In this document: positions 1 to 6,585 of the stretch, piece by piece
How the letters are laid out: the number at the start of each line of letters is the position of its first letter
Position numbering within the stretch: position 1 is the first letter of the stretch
Source of the DNA: Alphaproteobacteria bacterium
GTDB taxonomy: Bacteria; Pseudomonadota; Alphaproteobacteria; Micropepsales; Micropepsaceae
Direction of reading: 5' to 3'
Length of the DNA: 15,489 nt
Assembly (NCBI GenBank): GCA_028869355.1
Contig: JAGWSK010000090.1
Location: 1-15,489, forward strand
The notes under the pieces: generated by a model
Told to the model about the DNA's origin: nothing
The model's database searches: none
The model's input: the letters and a program-made list of their open reading frames with translations, nothing else
Translations under genes and position numbers: made by a program

Positions 1-354
1 CGCCTGAAGGCCGGTATGAAACTGGAGGCCGACCCCACCATTATTTATGGACTGACAGGGGGTGTCGCGCTCGGCCACGAGATCCGGCAGAGCGAGATGC
101 AGATGCCAAATCCGTACAGCACGTATCAGATCGATGGATTACCGCCGACGCCGATCTGCAATCCGGGACGCGATTCGATTGCCGCCGTTTTGGCGCCGGC
201 CGATTCGCAAGACCTCTATTTCGTCGCCGATGGCACCGGCGGGCATGTGTTTGCCCGGACCAAAGCAGAGCACGAACAAAATGTCGCGCGTTGGCGCGTG
301 CTGCAGGAGCAGGCCAAATCCACGCATGCCGATGAGAAAGCCGTCGTGCGCTGA
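1..354 (+). CDS. mltG: Endolytic transglycosylase MltG, C-terminal part (5' end outside window)
   Basis: MltG (YceG-like) is an inner-membrane lytic transglycosylase that cuts nascent peptidoglycan strands and so sets glycan length. The open frame runs from base 1 to the TGA at 352-354, giving the last 117 residues. The in-frame ATG at 16 is internal. Visible family hallmarks are an EADPTIIYGL segment, NPYSTY followed by GLPPTPICNPG, and the near-invariant YFVADGTGGHVFA stretch followed by a TKAEHEQNVARW helix. The membrane anchor, LysM-like region and catalytic Glu lie upstream of the window. The 3' end continues into yicC after 33 nt, the order usual in alphaproteobacteria, so the two are probably co-transcribed. 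The identification rests on these motifs and on context. Confidence 0.95.
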   Translation, partial: RLKAGMKLEADPTIIYGLTGGVALGHEIRQSEMQMPNPYSTYQIDGLPPTPICNPGRDSIAAVLAPADSQDLYFVADGTGGHVFARTKAEHEQNVARWRVLQEQAKSTHADEKAVVR

Positions 355-387
355 CGGGGAATTGCCCGGCCGGAAGGGGATCGCAGC

Positions 388-1278
388 TTGACACTCAACA
401 GCATGACCGGATTTGCCGAGTCGCGCGGCGTGCACCAGAATTTGCGCTGGCGATGGGAAGCCAAAAGCGTGAACGGGCGCGGGCTCGATGCACGCTTTCG
501 CATTCCACCCGGGTTTGAGGGACTTGAGGCCGGCGCACGCACGCTTGCGACCGAACGGTTCAAACGCGGCTCGGTGCAGGTGGTGCTGACCGTGGCGTCG
601 GAAGAAACCGCGCGCGGCTTTCGTGTCGATCCTGCGGCATTGGCCGACGCGGTTCGCCTCGCCAAGCGCATCCAGGAAGAAACCGGACTGGCAGCGGCGC
701 GGGTAGATGGCCTCCTCTCGCTGCGCGGCGTCATCATCCAGGAAGAGAATTTGGCGCTCAACGATGAAGCGCGGCTCGCGAGGGATGCGGTGCTACTCGA
801 AAGCCTGGCCGATGCGTTCGACAGGCTTCATACTGCGCGTGCGGCGGAAGGCGCCAAACTGGGAACACTTCTGCTCAACCGCATCGGGGAAATCGAGCGG
901 CTGACGGCGGAGGCGCGGGAACTCAGCGAGCGTCAGCCGGCGATGATCCGTGACCGCATTATGGCACAGCTCAAGGAACTGCTCGCGCCGGGCAGCAATT
1001 TGTCCGAAGAGCGGTTGGCCCAGGAAGTTGCGATGATCGCCGCCCGGGCCGACTTGCGGGAAGAACTTGACCGGCTTTCAGCCCACACCGCGGAAGCCCG
1101 CGCCCTGATCGCCGGCGGCGATGCGGCCGGCCGAAAGCTGGATTTTCTGGCCCAGGAATTCAACCGCGAGGCGAACACGCTATGCTCGAAGTCTCCGGAT
1201 ATCCAGCTCACGCATATCGGTCTCGCGCTGAAAGCTGTCATCGACCAGTTCCGCGAACAGGTCCAGAACGTCGAATAA
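388..1278 (+). CDS. yicC: YicC/YloC family endoribonuclease
   Basis: YicC-family proteins are cytosolic RNases; E. coli YicC has been linked to small-RNA turnover. The 296-residue length is typical. The N-terminus reads NSMTGFAES, the universal opening of the family. The C-terminus (about 250-296) has the signature QEFNREANTLCSKS, then LKAVIDQFREQVQNVE, which belongs to the DUF1732 catalytic half. The start is probably TTG at 388, because a strong GGAAGGGGA sits 7 nt upstream. The ATG at 403 would begin directly at MTGFAES and has no better ribosome site. It follows mltG by 33 nt. In relatives gmk normally follows; here a repeat and unrelated genes follow instead. Confidence 0.95.
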   Translation: MTLNSMTGFAESRGVHQNLRWRWEAKSVNGRGLDARFRIPPGFEGLEAGARTLATERFKRGSVQVVLTVASEETARGFRVDPAALADAVRLAKRIQEETGLAAARVDGLLSLRGVIIQEENLALNDEARLARDAVLLESLADAFDRLHTARAAEGAKLGTLLLNRIGEIERLTAEARELSERQPAMIRDRIMAQLKELLAPGSNLSEERLAQEVAMIAARADLREELDRLSAHTAEARALIAGGDAAGRKLDFLAQEFNREANTLCSKSPDIQLTHIGLALKAVIDQFREQVQNVE

Positions 1279-1287
1279 TCCGGCGCT

Positions 1288-1390
1288 TTTCTCCTCCCCC
1301 GCTTGCGGGTGGAGGGCGAACAGAAATCGCCGGAGGCGATATCCGCCCGACAGTGGCGAGCCGCGTAAGCGGCGAGACGGAGGGGGGCTA
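1288..1390. repeat. GC-rich multi-hairpin intergenic repeat (REP-like, copy 1)
   Basis: Just after the yicC stop lies a block of three consecutive hairpins. 1293-1315 has CCTCCCCCGC against GCGGGTGGAGG around a TT loop, with one bulged T. 1326-1340 has ATCGCC-GGA-GGCGAT. 1360-1373 has GCCGC-GTAA-GCGGC. The block ends in CGGAGGGGGG, roughly complementary to its CCTCCCCC start. It shares its two ends and orientation with the shorter repeat at 2147-2200. Blocks of this look are common between genes in Bradyrhizobium-type genomes. It could stabilise the yicC mRNA end or slow transcription, but no T-run follows, so a classical intrinsic terminator is not supported. Confidence 0.7.
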
Positions 1391-1451
1391 GCAAGGCACG
1401 GCACAAAATTGTCGCCACAGTCACATCACAACCCAAACCGGATGTTAGCGT

Positions 1452-1468
1452 GAACCGATCCGCGGTTC
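1452..1468. promoter_or_regulatory. Perfect dyad upstream of the secreted-protein gene
   Basis: GAACCG and CGGTTC form a 6-bp perfect inverted repeat with a 5-nt spacer, about 85 nt upstream of the chosen ATG at 1553. Its position suits an operator, but no convincing promoter elements can be paired with it and no regulator family is recognised. It may be chance in GC-rich DNA. Confidence 0.25.
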
Positions 1469-1552
1469 GGTACGTTTCACAAACGAGAGAACATCGCGCG
1501 GTCTGCAAAGGTGATGCGGTCCGCGCCCAAAAACCGGAAAAGGATTGCGCCG

Positions 1553-2128
1553 ATGGTAACCCGGGTGGCCCTGTTGTCTTTCAGTGCACTGACAATAATG
1601 GCGGGATTTCACGCCACTGCCACCGCAGCCGCTTCCGAAGCCGCCGCCACGCATGACTGCGCAGGCTCTCCACCCGACGCCGTCATGACCCTTCCGGCGC
1701 CGCTGAGCAGATGGGCCCGGATCGTCTGCACACCGTTTGGCCACATGCTTTCCGGCCACAAGGGCTGGATGTGGATCGCGCCCGATCTCGACCCGGTTTT
1801 CATTCCCGCCCAGTCCATGGAGAAGAATCCGGAACAACTCGGCAACAAGATCTATTTCACCAAAATCGATGTCGAGCGGGTGAAGGGCGCCGAGTTCGCC
1901 GACGCCTATGGCGTTTTCCACGAGGGATTCGACGACAGCGAAGTCAAACCCGACGGCTATCGCGTGGAAATGACGACCGTTCAGGGCAACACAATCCGCA
2001 TGTATTTCTTCGATTACGATACGTATGCGTGGGGTATGTCGTGCCCGCAAAACAAGTGCGATCCGGAAACCAGATTTATGGTTCTTGATCGCAGCACCCC
2101 GCCCAAGCCGCGCCAACCCTCGATCTAA
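1553..2128 (+). CDS. Hypothetical small secreted/periplasmic protein with four cysteines
   Basis: I do not recognise this 191-residue protein. Residues 1-27 look like a Sec signal peptide: a short basic start (MVTR), a hydrophobic core (VALLSFSALTIMAG) and an Ala-rich cleavage region. The mature part has four cysteines (C36, C59, C164, C169), compatible with two disulfides. It also has aromatic-rich segments (GHKGWMWIAPDLDPVF, and MYFFDYDTYAWGMSC near 150-164) and ends in a Pro-rich tail. No lipobox, transmembrane helix or heme motif is seen. The ATG at 1553 is chosen because AAAAGGA lies 9 nt upstream and it places the signal peptide at the N-terminus. GTG 1511 and ATG 1514 would add 13-14 residues and are less well served by ribosome sites. 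The gene stands between two related GC-rich repeats. A link to the downstream oxidation genes is possible only by proximity. Confidence 0.75.
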   Translation: MVTRVALLSFSALTIMAGFHATATAAASEAAATHDCAGSPPDAVMTLPAPLSRWARIVCTPFGHMLSGHKGWMWIAPDLDPVFIPAQSMEKNPEQLGNKIYFTKIDVERVKGAEFADAYGVFHEGFDDSEVKPDGYRVEMTTVQGNTIRMYFFDYDTYAWGMSCPQNKCDPETRFMVLDRSTPPKPRQPSI

Positions 2129-2146
2129 ACGAACGCCGCGGCCACG

Positions 2147-2200
2147 TTTTCCTCCCCCGTTTACGGGGGAGGTGCTGAGCGAAGCGAGGCGGAGGGGGGA
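2147..2200. repeat. GC-rich palindromic repeat (REP-like, copy 2, short form)
   Basis: This begins with a perfect 10-bp hairpin at 2151-2172, CCTCCCCCGT and ACGGGGGAGG around a TT loop. After a short AGCGAAGCGAGG stretch it ends in CGGAGGGGGG. The start and end match the repeat at 1288-1390 in the same orientation, while the middle is much shorter. It lies 18 nt after the secreted-protein stop. It could act as an mRNA 3'-end stabiliser. No T-tract follows on either strand. Confidence 0.65.
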
Positions 2201-2273
2201 GTGTAAGCGCGCCCCGCGCGCTAGACCGGAATTCGCGCCTCCGCCTGCCATCGCCCTGAACGGCATCTTCGAT

Positions 2274-2279
2274 TACAAT
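2274..2279 (+). promoter_or_regulatory. Possible -10 box ahead of the cytochrome/quinoprotein pair
   Basis: TACAAT lies 29 nt before the cytochrome start codon. No good -35 is visible at 16-18 bp spacing, so this is a weak suggestion that the pair has its own promoter downstream of the repeat. Confidence 0.2.
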
Positions 2280-2281
2280 CG

Positions 2282-2298
2282 CCCGCGTCAAACGCGGG
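2282..2298 (+). promoter_or_regulatory. Leader hairpin overlapping the ribosome binding site of the cytochrome gene
   Basis: CCCGCGT and ACGCGGG form a perfect 7-bp stem with a CAA loop. Its 3' arm contains part of GCGGGGGA (2294-2301), the only purine-rich Shine-Dalgarno candidate, 7 nt before the ATG at 2309. In mRNA the stem would partly cover the ribosome site, which might dampen translation. Regulation is inferred from position only. Confidence 0.35.
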
Positions 2299-2308
2299 GG
2301 ATCAGCCG

Positions 2309-3091
2309 ATGCGATCAGCCGGAGTTATTGCGGGCGCGGTATTCCTTGTCGTCGGTGCCATTTCAGGTTTGGCCGAATCGGCATTCGCGCAAGGTTCAAG
2401 CCAGCAATACGGCACAGCAAACATACAGGCCGGTTATCGCCTCTATGCGTCGCAATGCGCACTCTGCCACGGCGGCAATGGTGACGGCGTCGCGGGAATC
2501 AATCTCGCGCGCCAGCAATTCCGCCGGGTTTCGACCGACGCCGACATCCGGCGCACCGTCACCGGTGGAATCGCCGCCGCCGGTATGCCGCCATTTCAGT
2601 TTCGGCCTGCCGAGCTTGACGCGATCATTGCCTATATCCGCTCCGGATTCGATCTTGAAGGCGCCTCATTTGCCCTCGGCGACGGCGCCCGCGGCAAGGC
2701 GATTTTCGATGGAAAGGGCGGATGCACGGTATGTCACCGCGTCCACGGGAACGGATCACGGAATGCGCCCGATCTCAGCGATATTGGCGCACTCCGGAAA
2801 CCATCTGCGATCCAGCGCTCTATCCTTCAGCCGGCCGCAGCCATGCAGCCGATCAATCGGCCCGTCCGTGTTGTCACGCACGATGGACGTGTCATCCAGG
2901 GCCGCCGGTTGAACGAGGATACCGAAACCGTCCAGCTGATCACCCGCGACGGAATGTTGGTTTCACTGTCGAAGAACGACATCCAGGATTTCGAGCTTGG
3001 CAAGACATCCGGCATGCCGTCATTTGCCGGCAAACTCTCAACGGCAGAGGTCGCCGATCTGCTGGCATATCTTCTCTCGCTAAAGGGGTAG
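2309..3091 (+). CDS. Periplasmic diheme cytochrome c, probable electron acceptor of the adjacent quinoprotein
   Basis: This 260-residue protein has a Sec signal peptide (hydrophobic 6-20, likely cut after AFA near 27) and two heme c sites. Domain 1 has C50-ALC-H54, with GMPPF (M93) as the likely axial Met. Domain 2 has C139-TVC-H143, with SGMPSF (M236) as the likely Met. Domain 2 is unusual: about 90 residues separate the heme motif from its Met. They hold a beta-rich insert (about 175-230, e.g. VVTHDGRVIQGRRL and LITRDGMLVSL), as in the heme-binding domain type classed as TIGR02603 in planctomycetes and others. The stop lies 2 nt before the quinoprotein ATG, so the two are surely co-transcribed. 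Electrons would pass from PQQ to this protein and on to a terminal oxidase. The family assignment is confident; the partner role is inferred from linkage. Confidence 0.93.
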   Translation: MRSAGVIAGAVFLVVGAISGLAESAFAQGSSQQYGTANIQAGYRLYASQCALCHGGNGDGVAGINLARQQFRRVSTDADIRRTVTGGIAAAGMPPFQFRPAELDAIIAYIRSGFDLEGASFALGDGARGKAIFDGKGGCTVCHRVHGNGSRNAPDLSDIGALRKPSAIQRSILQPAAAMQPINRPVRVVTHDGRVIQGRRLNEDTETVQLITRDGMLVSLSKNDIQDFELGKTSGMPSFAGKLSTAEVADLLAYLLSLKG

Positions 3092-3093
3092 CC

Positions 3094-4746
3094 ATGCGCA
3101 CTGCTTCCAGCACAGCGATAGCGCTGTTCACCGCCTTCGTCGTAGCGACTCCGGCGGCCGCACAAGTCACCGCCGAACGAATCCTCCACGCCTCCGGCGA
3201 GCCGCAAAACTGGCTCACCTATAACGGCGGATATGACAGCAAGCGGTTCAGCTCTCTCTCGCAGATCACGCCTGCGAATATCCGGGATCTGGAGTTGAAG
3301 TGGATTGTCCAGGATCAGGTGTTCGGCGCCTGGGAGTCGAACCCGCTCGTGGTCGATGGCGTCATGTATCTCACGGAACGTCCGAACGACGTTATGGCCG
3401 TCGATGCCAGAACCGGCCGGCTGTTCTGGATCTACCACTACACGCCTGCCGGCGACTCGCATGTCTGCTGCGGAGCCAACAATCGCGGCGTCGCGATGCT
3501 CGGCGACACGCTCTACATGGGTACGCTGGATGCGCATCTGGTCGCCATCGATGCCAAAACCGGCCATTCGATCTGGAATACCGAAGTGGCCGATCACAAG
3601 GCGGGCTATTCGGTCACCATGGCGCCGCTCGTCATCAAGGATAAGGTCATTGTCGGCACCGGCGGGGGCGAGTTCGGTATCCGCGGCTTCGTCGCAGCCT
3701 ATGACAGCAAGACCGGCAAGCAGGTCTGGCGCTTCAATACCATTCCCGGCCCGGGTGAACCCGGCCATGAAACGTGGCATGGAGATGACTGGAAGACCGG
3801 CGGTGCCTCGGCATGGGTCACCGGATCATATGATCCGCAACTGAACCTGCTCTATTGGGGCGTCGGCAACCCGGGTCCCGACTGGAATCCCGATCAGCGG
3901 CCGGGAGACAATCTGTACTCGGACAGTGTGGTTGCGCTGGATCCCGACACCGGCAAACTGAAGTGGCATTTTCAGTTCACGCCCAACGACCCTTACGACT
4001 ACGATTCGGTGCAAATTCCGGTGCTTGCCGATATCGACTGGCAGGGTAAGCCGGTCAAGGCGGTATTGTGGGCAAATCGCAACGGCTATTTCTATGTGCT
4101 GGACCGCACCAACGGAAAATTCCTTCTCGGCGCACCATTCGTCAAAGTGAACTGGTCAAAGGGGCTTGACCAGAAGGGCCACCCGATCATGACGCCGCAG
4201 CCGGCAGGAATGCCGACCTGGCCCGGCGTGCAGGGCGGCACCAACTGGTATCCGCCGTCCTACAGCCCACGGACGGGTCTGTTCTATTTCTCGGTCTGGG
4301 AAAATTACGGAAGCATATTTCGCCGCGAGGAATCGCAATATGTCGCGGGCCGCACATTCCCCGGCGGCGGTCAAAGCGTGTTCGCACCGGTTCCGAGCTC
4401 GCCAACCATCGGCGTTGGCCGCAAAGGTCCGGTCAACAATTGGACGAGCGATGTTGGCAGCGGAGCGACCATTGCCATCGATCCGCATACCGGCAAGCGG
4501 GTGTGGACATTCCCCCAGTATGACGTGACCGACGCCGGCATGCTGACAACCGCCAGCGATCTGCTGTTCACGGGAGGACGCGAGGGTTACTTCTACGCGC
4601 TGGATGCGAAAACCGGCAAGGAACTGTGGAAGACGAATCTTGGCGGCTCAATTGTGATGGCGCCGGTTACTTATCAGGTCGGCGGCAAACAATATGTGTC
4701 GGTGATATCCGGGCACACATTGGTCACCTTCGGCCTGCGGAACTGA
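3094..4746 (+). CDS. PQQ-dependent alcohol dehydrogenase-type quinoprotein (lanthanide-type signature)
   Basis: This 550-residue periplasmic enzyme oxidises an alcohol or related substrate with pyrroloquinoline quinone. Residues 1-23 are a signal peptide (ending AAA-Q). The mature part is an eight-bladed propeller with repeated A-D-x-x-T-G-x-x-x-W docking motifs (e.g. near 104, 152, 203, 282, 462, 503). Active-site residues correspond to methanol dehydrogenase: vicinal Cys 125-126 (HVCCGANNRG), metal ligands Glu193 (GGGEFGIRGF) and Asn259 (GVGNPGPDWN), catalytic Asp302 and Arg329 (WANRNG). Asp304, two residues after the catalytic Asp (PYDYDSV), is the extra ligand of XoxF/PedH-type lanthanide enzymes; calcium enzymes have Ala/Ser/Thr there. 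No C-terminal heme domain is present, so it relies on a separate cytochrome, presumably the one upstream. The ATG at 3094 is chosen over upstream frame starts because AAAGGGG lies 5 nt before it and the signal peptide follows. The 3' end overlaps rsmA tail to tail by 23 bp. The substrate cannot be told from sequence. Confidence 0.95.
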   Translation: MRTASSTAIALFTAFVVATPAAAQVTAERILHASGEPQNWLTYNGGYDSKRFSSLSQITPANIRDLELKWIVQDQVFGAWESNPLVVDGVMYLTERPNDVMAVDARTGRLFWIYHYTPAGDSHVCCGANNRGVAMLGDTLYMGTLDAHLVAIDAKTGHSIWNTEVADHKAGYSVTMAPLVIKDKVIVGTGGGEFGIRGFVAAYDSKTGKQVWRFNTIPGPGEPGHETWHGDDWKTGGASAWVTGSYDPQLNLLYWGVGNPGPDWNPDQRPGDNLYSDSVVALDPDTGKLKWHFQFTPNDPYDYDSVQIPVLADIDWQGKPVKAVLWANRNGYFYVLDRTNGKFLLGAPFVKVNWSKGLDQKGHPIMTPQPAGMPTWPGVQGGTNWYPPSYSPRTGLFYFSVWENYGSIFRREESQYVAGRTFPGGGQSVFAPVPSSPTIGVGRKGPVNNWTSDVGSGATIAIDPHTGKRVWTFPQYDVTDAGMLTTASDLLFTGGREGYFYALDAKTGKELWKTNLGGSIVMAPVTYQVGGKQYVSVISGHTLVTFGLRN

Positions 4747-5590
4747 CCGCCGCATAGGCCCGGGCGAGAGCGCAGAATTGGGCGATGTCGAGGTTTTCCG
4801 GGCGCTCGGTGGCCTCAACGCTTGCTGCTTCCAGCAGCCCGTCGGGATTGGGCACCAGCGATTTGAGGCTGCTCCGCAGCATTTTCCGGCGTTGGCCGAA
4901 CGCGGCCGCCGTGACTTTTTCGAGGTCCGCAAGCTCCGCCGGATATCGCGGCGCTGGCAGGGGATCGATGCGCAGCACTGCGGCGGTGACTTTGGGCGGC
5001 GGAATGAATGCTTGCCGCGAAACCGCGAATAATATGCGGGCGGATGCGCGCCATTGCGCCAGCACCGATAATCGTCCGTATGCCGCCTCGCCGGGTGCAG
5101 CGCAGACGCGCTCCGCCACCTCTTTCTGGAACATCAGTGTCAAACTCGACCACCATGGCGGCCAGGCGCAGGTCAGCCATTTGATCAAGAGCGCCGTGCC
5201 GCTGTTGAACGGCAGATTGGCAACCACAGGAACCGGCAGCACCATGCCGTGCTCCACCAGCACTTGCGGCTCATCCACACCCAATGCATCGTCTTCAACG
5301 ATATGCAGTTTGCCGGGCCAGGCAGAAGCGATCTGTTCAAGCGCCGGAATCGCACGGGTGTCGCGCTCCACCGCCACGACGCGCGCCGCCCCCTCGCTCA
5401 GCAATGCGCGCGTCAGGCCACCCGGTCCCGGTCCGACTTCGTAAACCGCTGCACCGTCGACTTTCGCCTCGCGGGCGATCCGTCGCGTCAGATTAAGGTC
5501 GAAGATGAAATTCTGGCCGAGGCTCTTGCGTGGCGCGATTCCATATGTGGCCAAGACCTCGCGTAGCGACGGCAACGTATCGGCCGTCAC
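4724..5590 (-). CDS. rsmA: 16S rRNA (adenine1518-N6/adenine1519-N6)-dimethyltransferase RsmA/KsgA
   Basis: RsmA transfers four methyl groups from S-adenosylmethionine to two adjacent adenines in the 3'-terminal hairpin of 16S rRNA late in 30S assembly. The 288 residues include the N-terminal RKSLGQNFIFD motif (21-31), SAM-binding motif I EVGPGPGGL (51-59), an acidic motif II (AVERD, 73-77), and motif IV NLPFNSGT (125-132). C-terminal landmarks are AFIPPPKVTAAV (194-205) and FGQRRKMLRSSL (231-242). Motif IV has Phe where most members have Tyr (NLPY); Phe could still stack on the target base. It is the last gene of the lptF-to-rsmA operon, with its ATG overlapping the pdxA stop by 4 nt. Its stop codon lies inside the 3' end of the convergent quinoprotein gene. 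Confidence 0.97.
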   Translation of the reverse strand: MTADTLPSLREVLATYGIAPRKSLGQNFIFDLNLTRRIAREAKVDGAAVYEVGPGPGGLTRALLSEGAARVVAVERDTRAIPALEQIASAWPGKLHIVEDDALGVDEPQVLVEHGMVLPVPVVANLPFNSGTALLIKWLTCAWPPWWSSLTLMFQKEVAERVCAAPGEAAYGRLSVLAQWRASARILFAVSRQAFIPPPKVTAAVLRIDPLPAPRYPAELADLEKVTAAAFGQRRKMLRSSLKSLVPNPDGLLEAASVEATERPENLDIAQFCALARAYAAVSSAGRR

Positions 5591-6585
5591 AACCCGCGCC
5601 TGTCCGCGATATCCGCCGCCATCCGAATCGCCGCGATCATGCTGGCTTCATTGGCAACGCCCTTACCCGCGATATCAAGCGCCGTGCCGTGATCGGGAGA
5701 CGTGCGCACGATCGGCAATCCCAGCGTGACATTGACGCCGGAATCGAAAGCCAGAGTCTTGATTGGAATCAACGCCTGATCGTGAAACATGCAGAGCGCT
5801 GCATCATAGCTTCGCCGTGCATCGGCATGGAACATGGTGTCGGCCGAGCGCGGCCCCAGCGCGGAATGTCCTTCACTGCGTAGAGACGCGATAAGAGGCG
5901 CGAGAATCTCGATTTCTTCGCGTCCCATGGTGCCGTCTTCTCCCGCATGCGGATTGACACCGGCAATCGCCAGCCGCGGGTTGGCAATGCCGAAATCCGT
6001 GCGAAGGGATTGCAGGGTGACGCGCGCCGTCGCGGCGATTGCAGCGGGGTCAAGCCGGCGGAACACCTCCGCCAGAGGAATGTGGATGGTGTAAGGCACG
6101 ACGCGAAGCGGCGGATCGATATCGGACGATGCGAGCATCATCACCGCCCGCTTTGCTCCGGTCAGAGCTTCCAGAAATTCCGTATGCCCCGGAAATCCGA
6201 AACCGGCTTCGGTCAAAAGTGATTTCTGGATCGGCGCCGTCACCATGGCAGCGGCTTTGCCGTCAACGCAGGCGGCGGCGCAATATTCGATCGCGGCGGT
6301 CACCGCACCGGCATTGCGCACCGACGGGCGGCCAGGCTCCGCGTTCACCGGCGGACCGGTTTCGACGATGGCTTCACGCCATGACGGGCTGTCGAGATTC
6401 AGCCGCGCGGCGGTGTCGTGCAGAAGCGGCGGACTGCCCGCAATTCGCAGCGGGCGGCCGGCAATGTTGCCATTCAACCGCGCGAAAGCTTTGAGGGCGA
6501 TTTCGGGGCCGATGCCCGACGGCTCGCCCTGGCTGATCAGGATGGGCCGGCGCGCTCGCCCGTCACCGGTTTTCGACAACGGCAT
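5587..6585 (-). CDS. pdxA: 4-hydroxythreonine-4-phosphate dehydrogenase PdxA
   Basis: PdxA oxidises 4-phosphohydroxy-L-threonine with NAD, giving after decarboxylation the amino-ketone that PdxJ uses to make pyridoxine 5'-phosphate (DXP-dependent vitamin B6 route). The 332 residues carry SQGEPSGIGPEI near the N-terminus and PGHTEFL (132-138). The three metal-binding His are H168 (YTIHIP), H213 (NPHAGED) and H268 (MFHDQ), each offset by 2 from E. coli. RTSPDHGTALDIAGKG (294-309) follows. The ATG at 6585 is chosen because the frame further upstream (to 6753) is only the shadow of the SurA gene and lacks family similarity. It overlaps the SurA-gene end by 23 nt and the rsmA start by 4 nt, implying translational coupling. 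Confidence 0.97.
   Translation of the reverse strand: MPLSKTGDGRARRPILISQGEPSGIGPEIALKAFARLNGNIAGRPLRIAGSPPLLHDTAARLNLDSPSWREAIVETGPPVNAEPGRPSVRNAGAVTAAIEYCAAACVDGKAAAMVTAPIQKSLLTEAGFGFPGHTEFLEALTGAKRAVMMLASSDIDPPLRVVPYTIHIPLAEVFRRLDPAAIAATARVTLQSLRTDFGIANPRLAIAGVNPHAGEDGTMGREEIEILAPLIASLRSEGHSALGPRSADTMFHADARRSYDAALCMFHDQALIPIKTLAFDSGVNVTLGLPIVRTSPDHGTALDIAGKGVANEASMIAAIRMAADIADRRGL

Noticed and set aside
1288..2200. CRISPR array or insertion sequence ends
   Set aside because: There are only two dissimilar-length repeats, no regular spacers, no transposase and no target-site duplication visible.
1445..2266. 273-codon minus-strand frame opposite the secreted-protein gene
   Set aside because: It is low in domain character and includes the translated repeat. 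The plus-strand frame has a clean signal peptide, a ribosome site and better coding character.
2025..2912. 295-codon plus-strand frame across the second repeat and the cytochrome start
   Set aside because: It runs through the tail of one gene, a hairpin repeat and the cytochrome gene in a different frame. Its composition is Arg/Pro/Ser-rich, typical of an out-of-frame read.
2827..3780. 317-codon open frame antisense to the cytochrome and quinoprotein genes
   Set aside because: It spans two strongly supported genes and has no family motifs. It is a GC-driven shadow.
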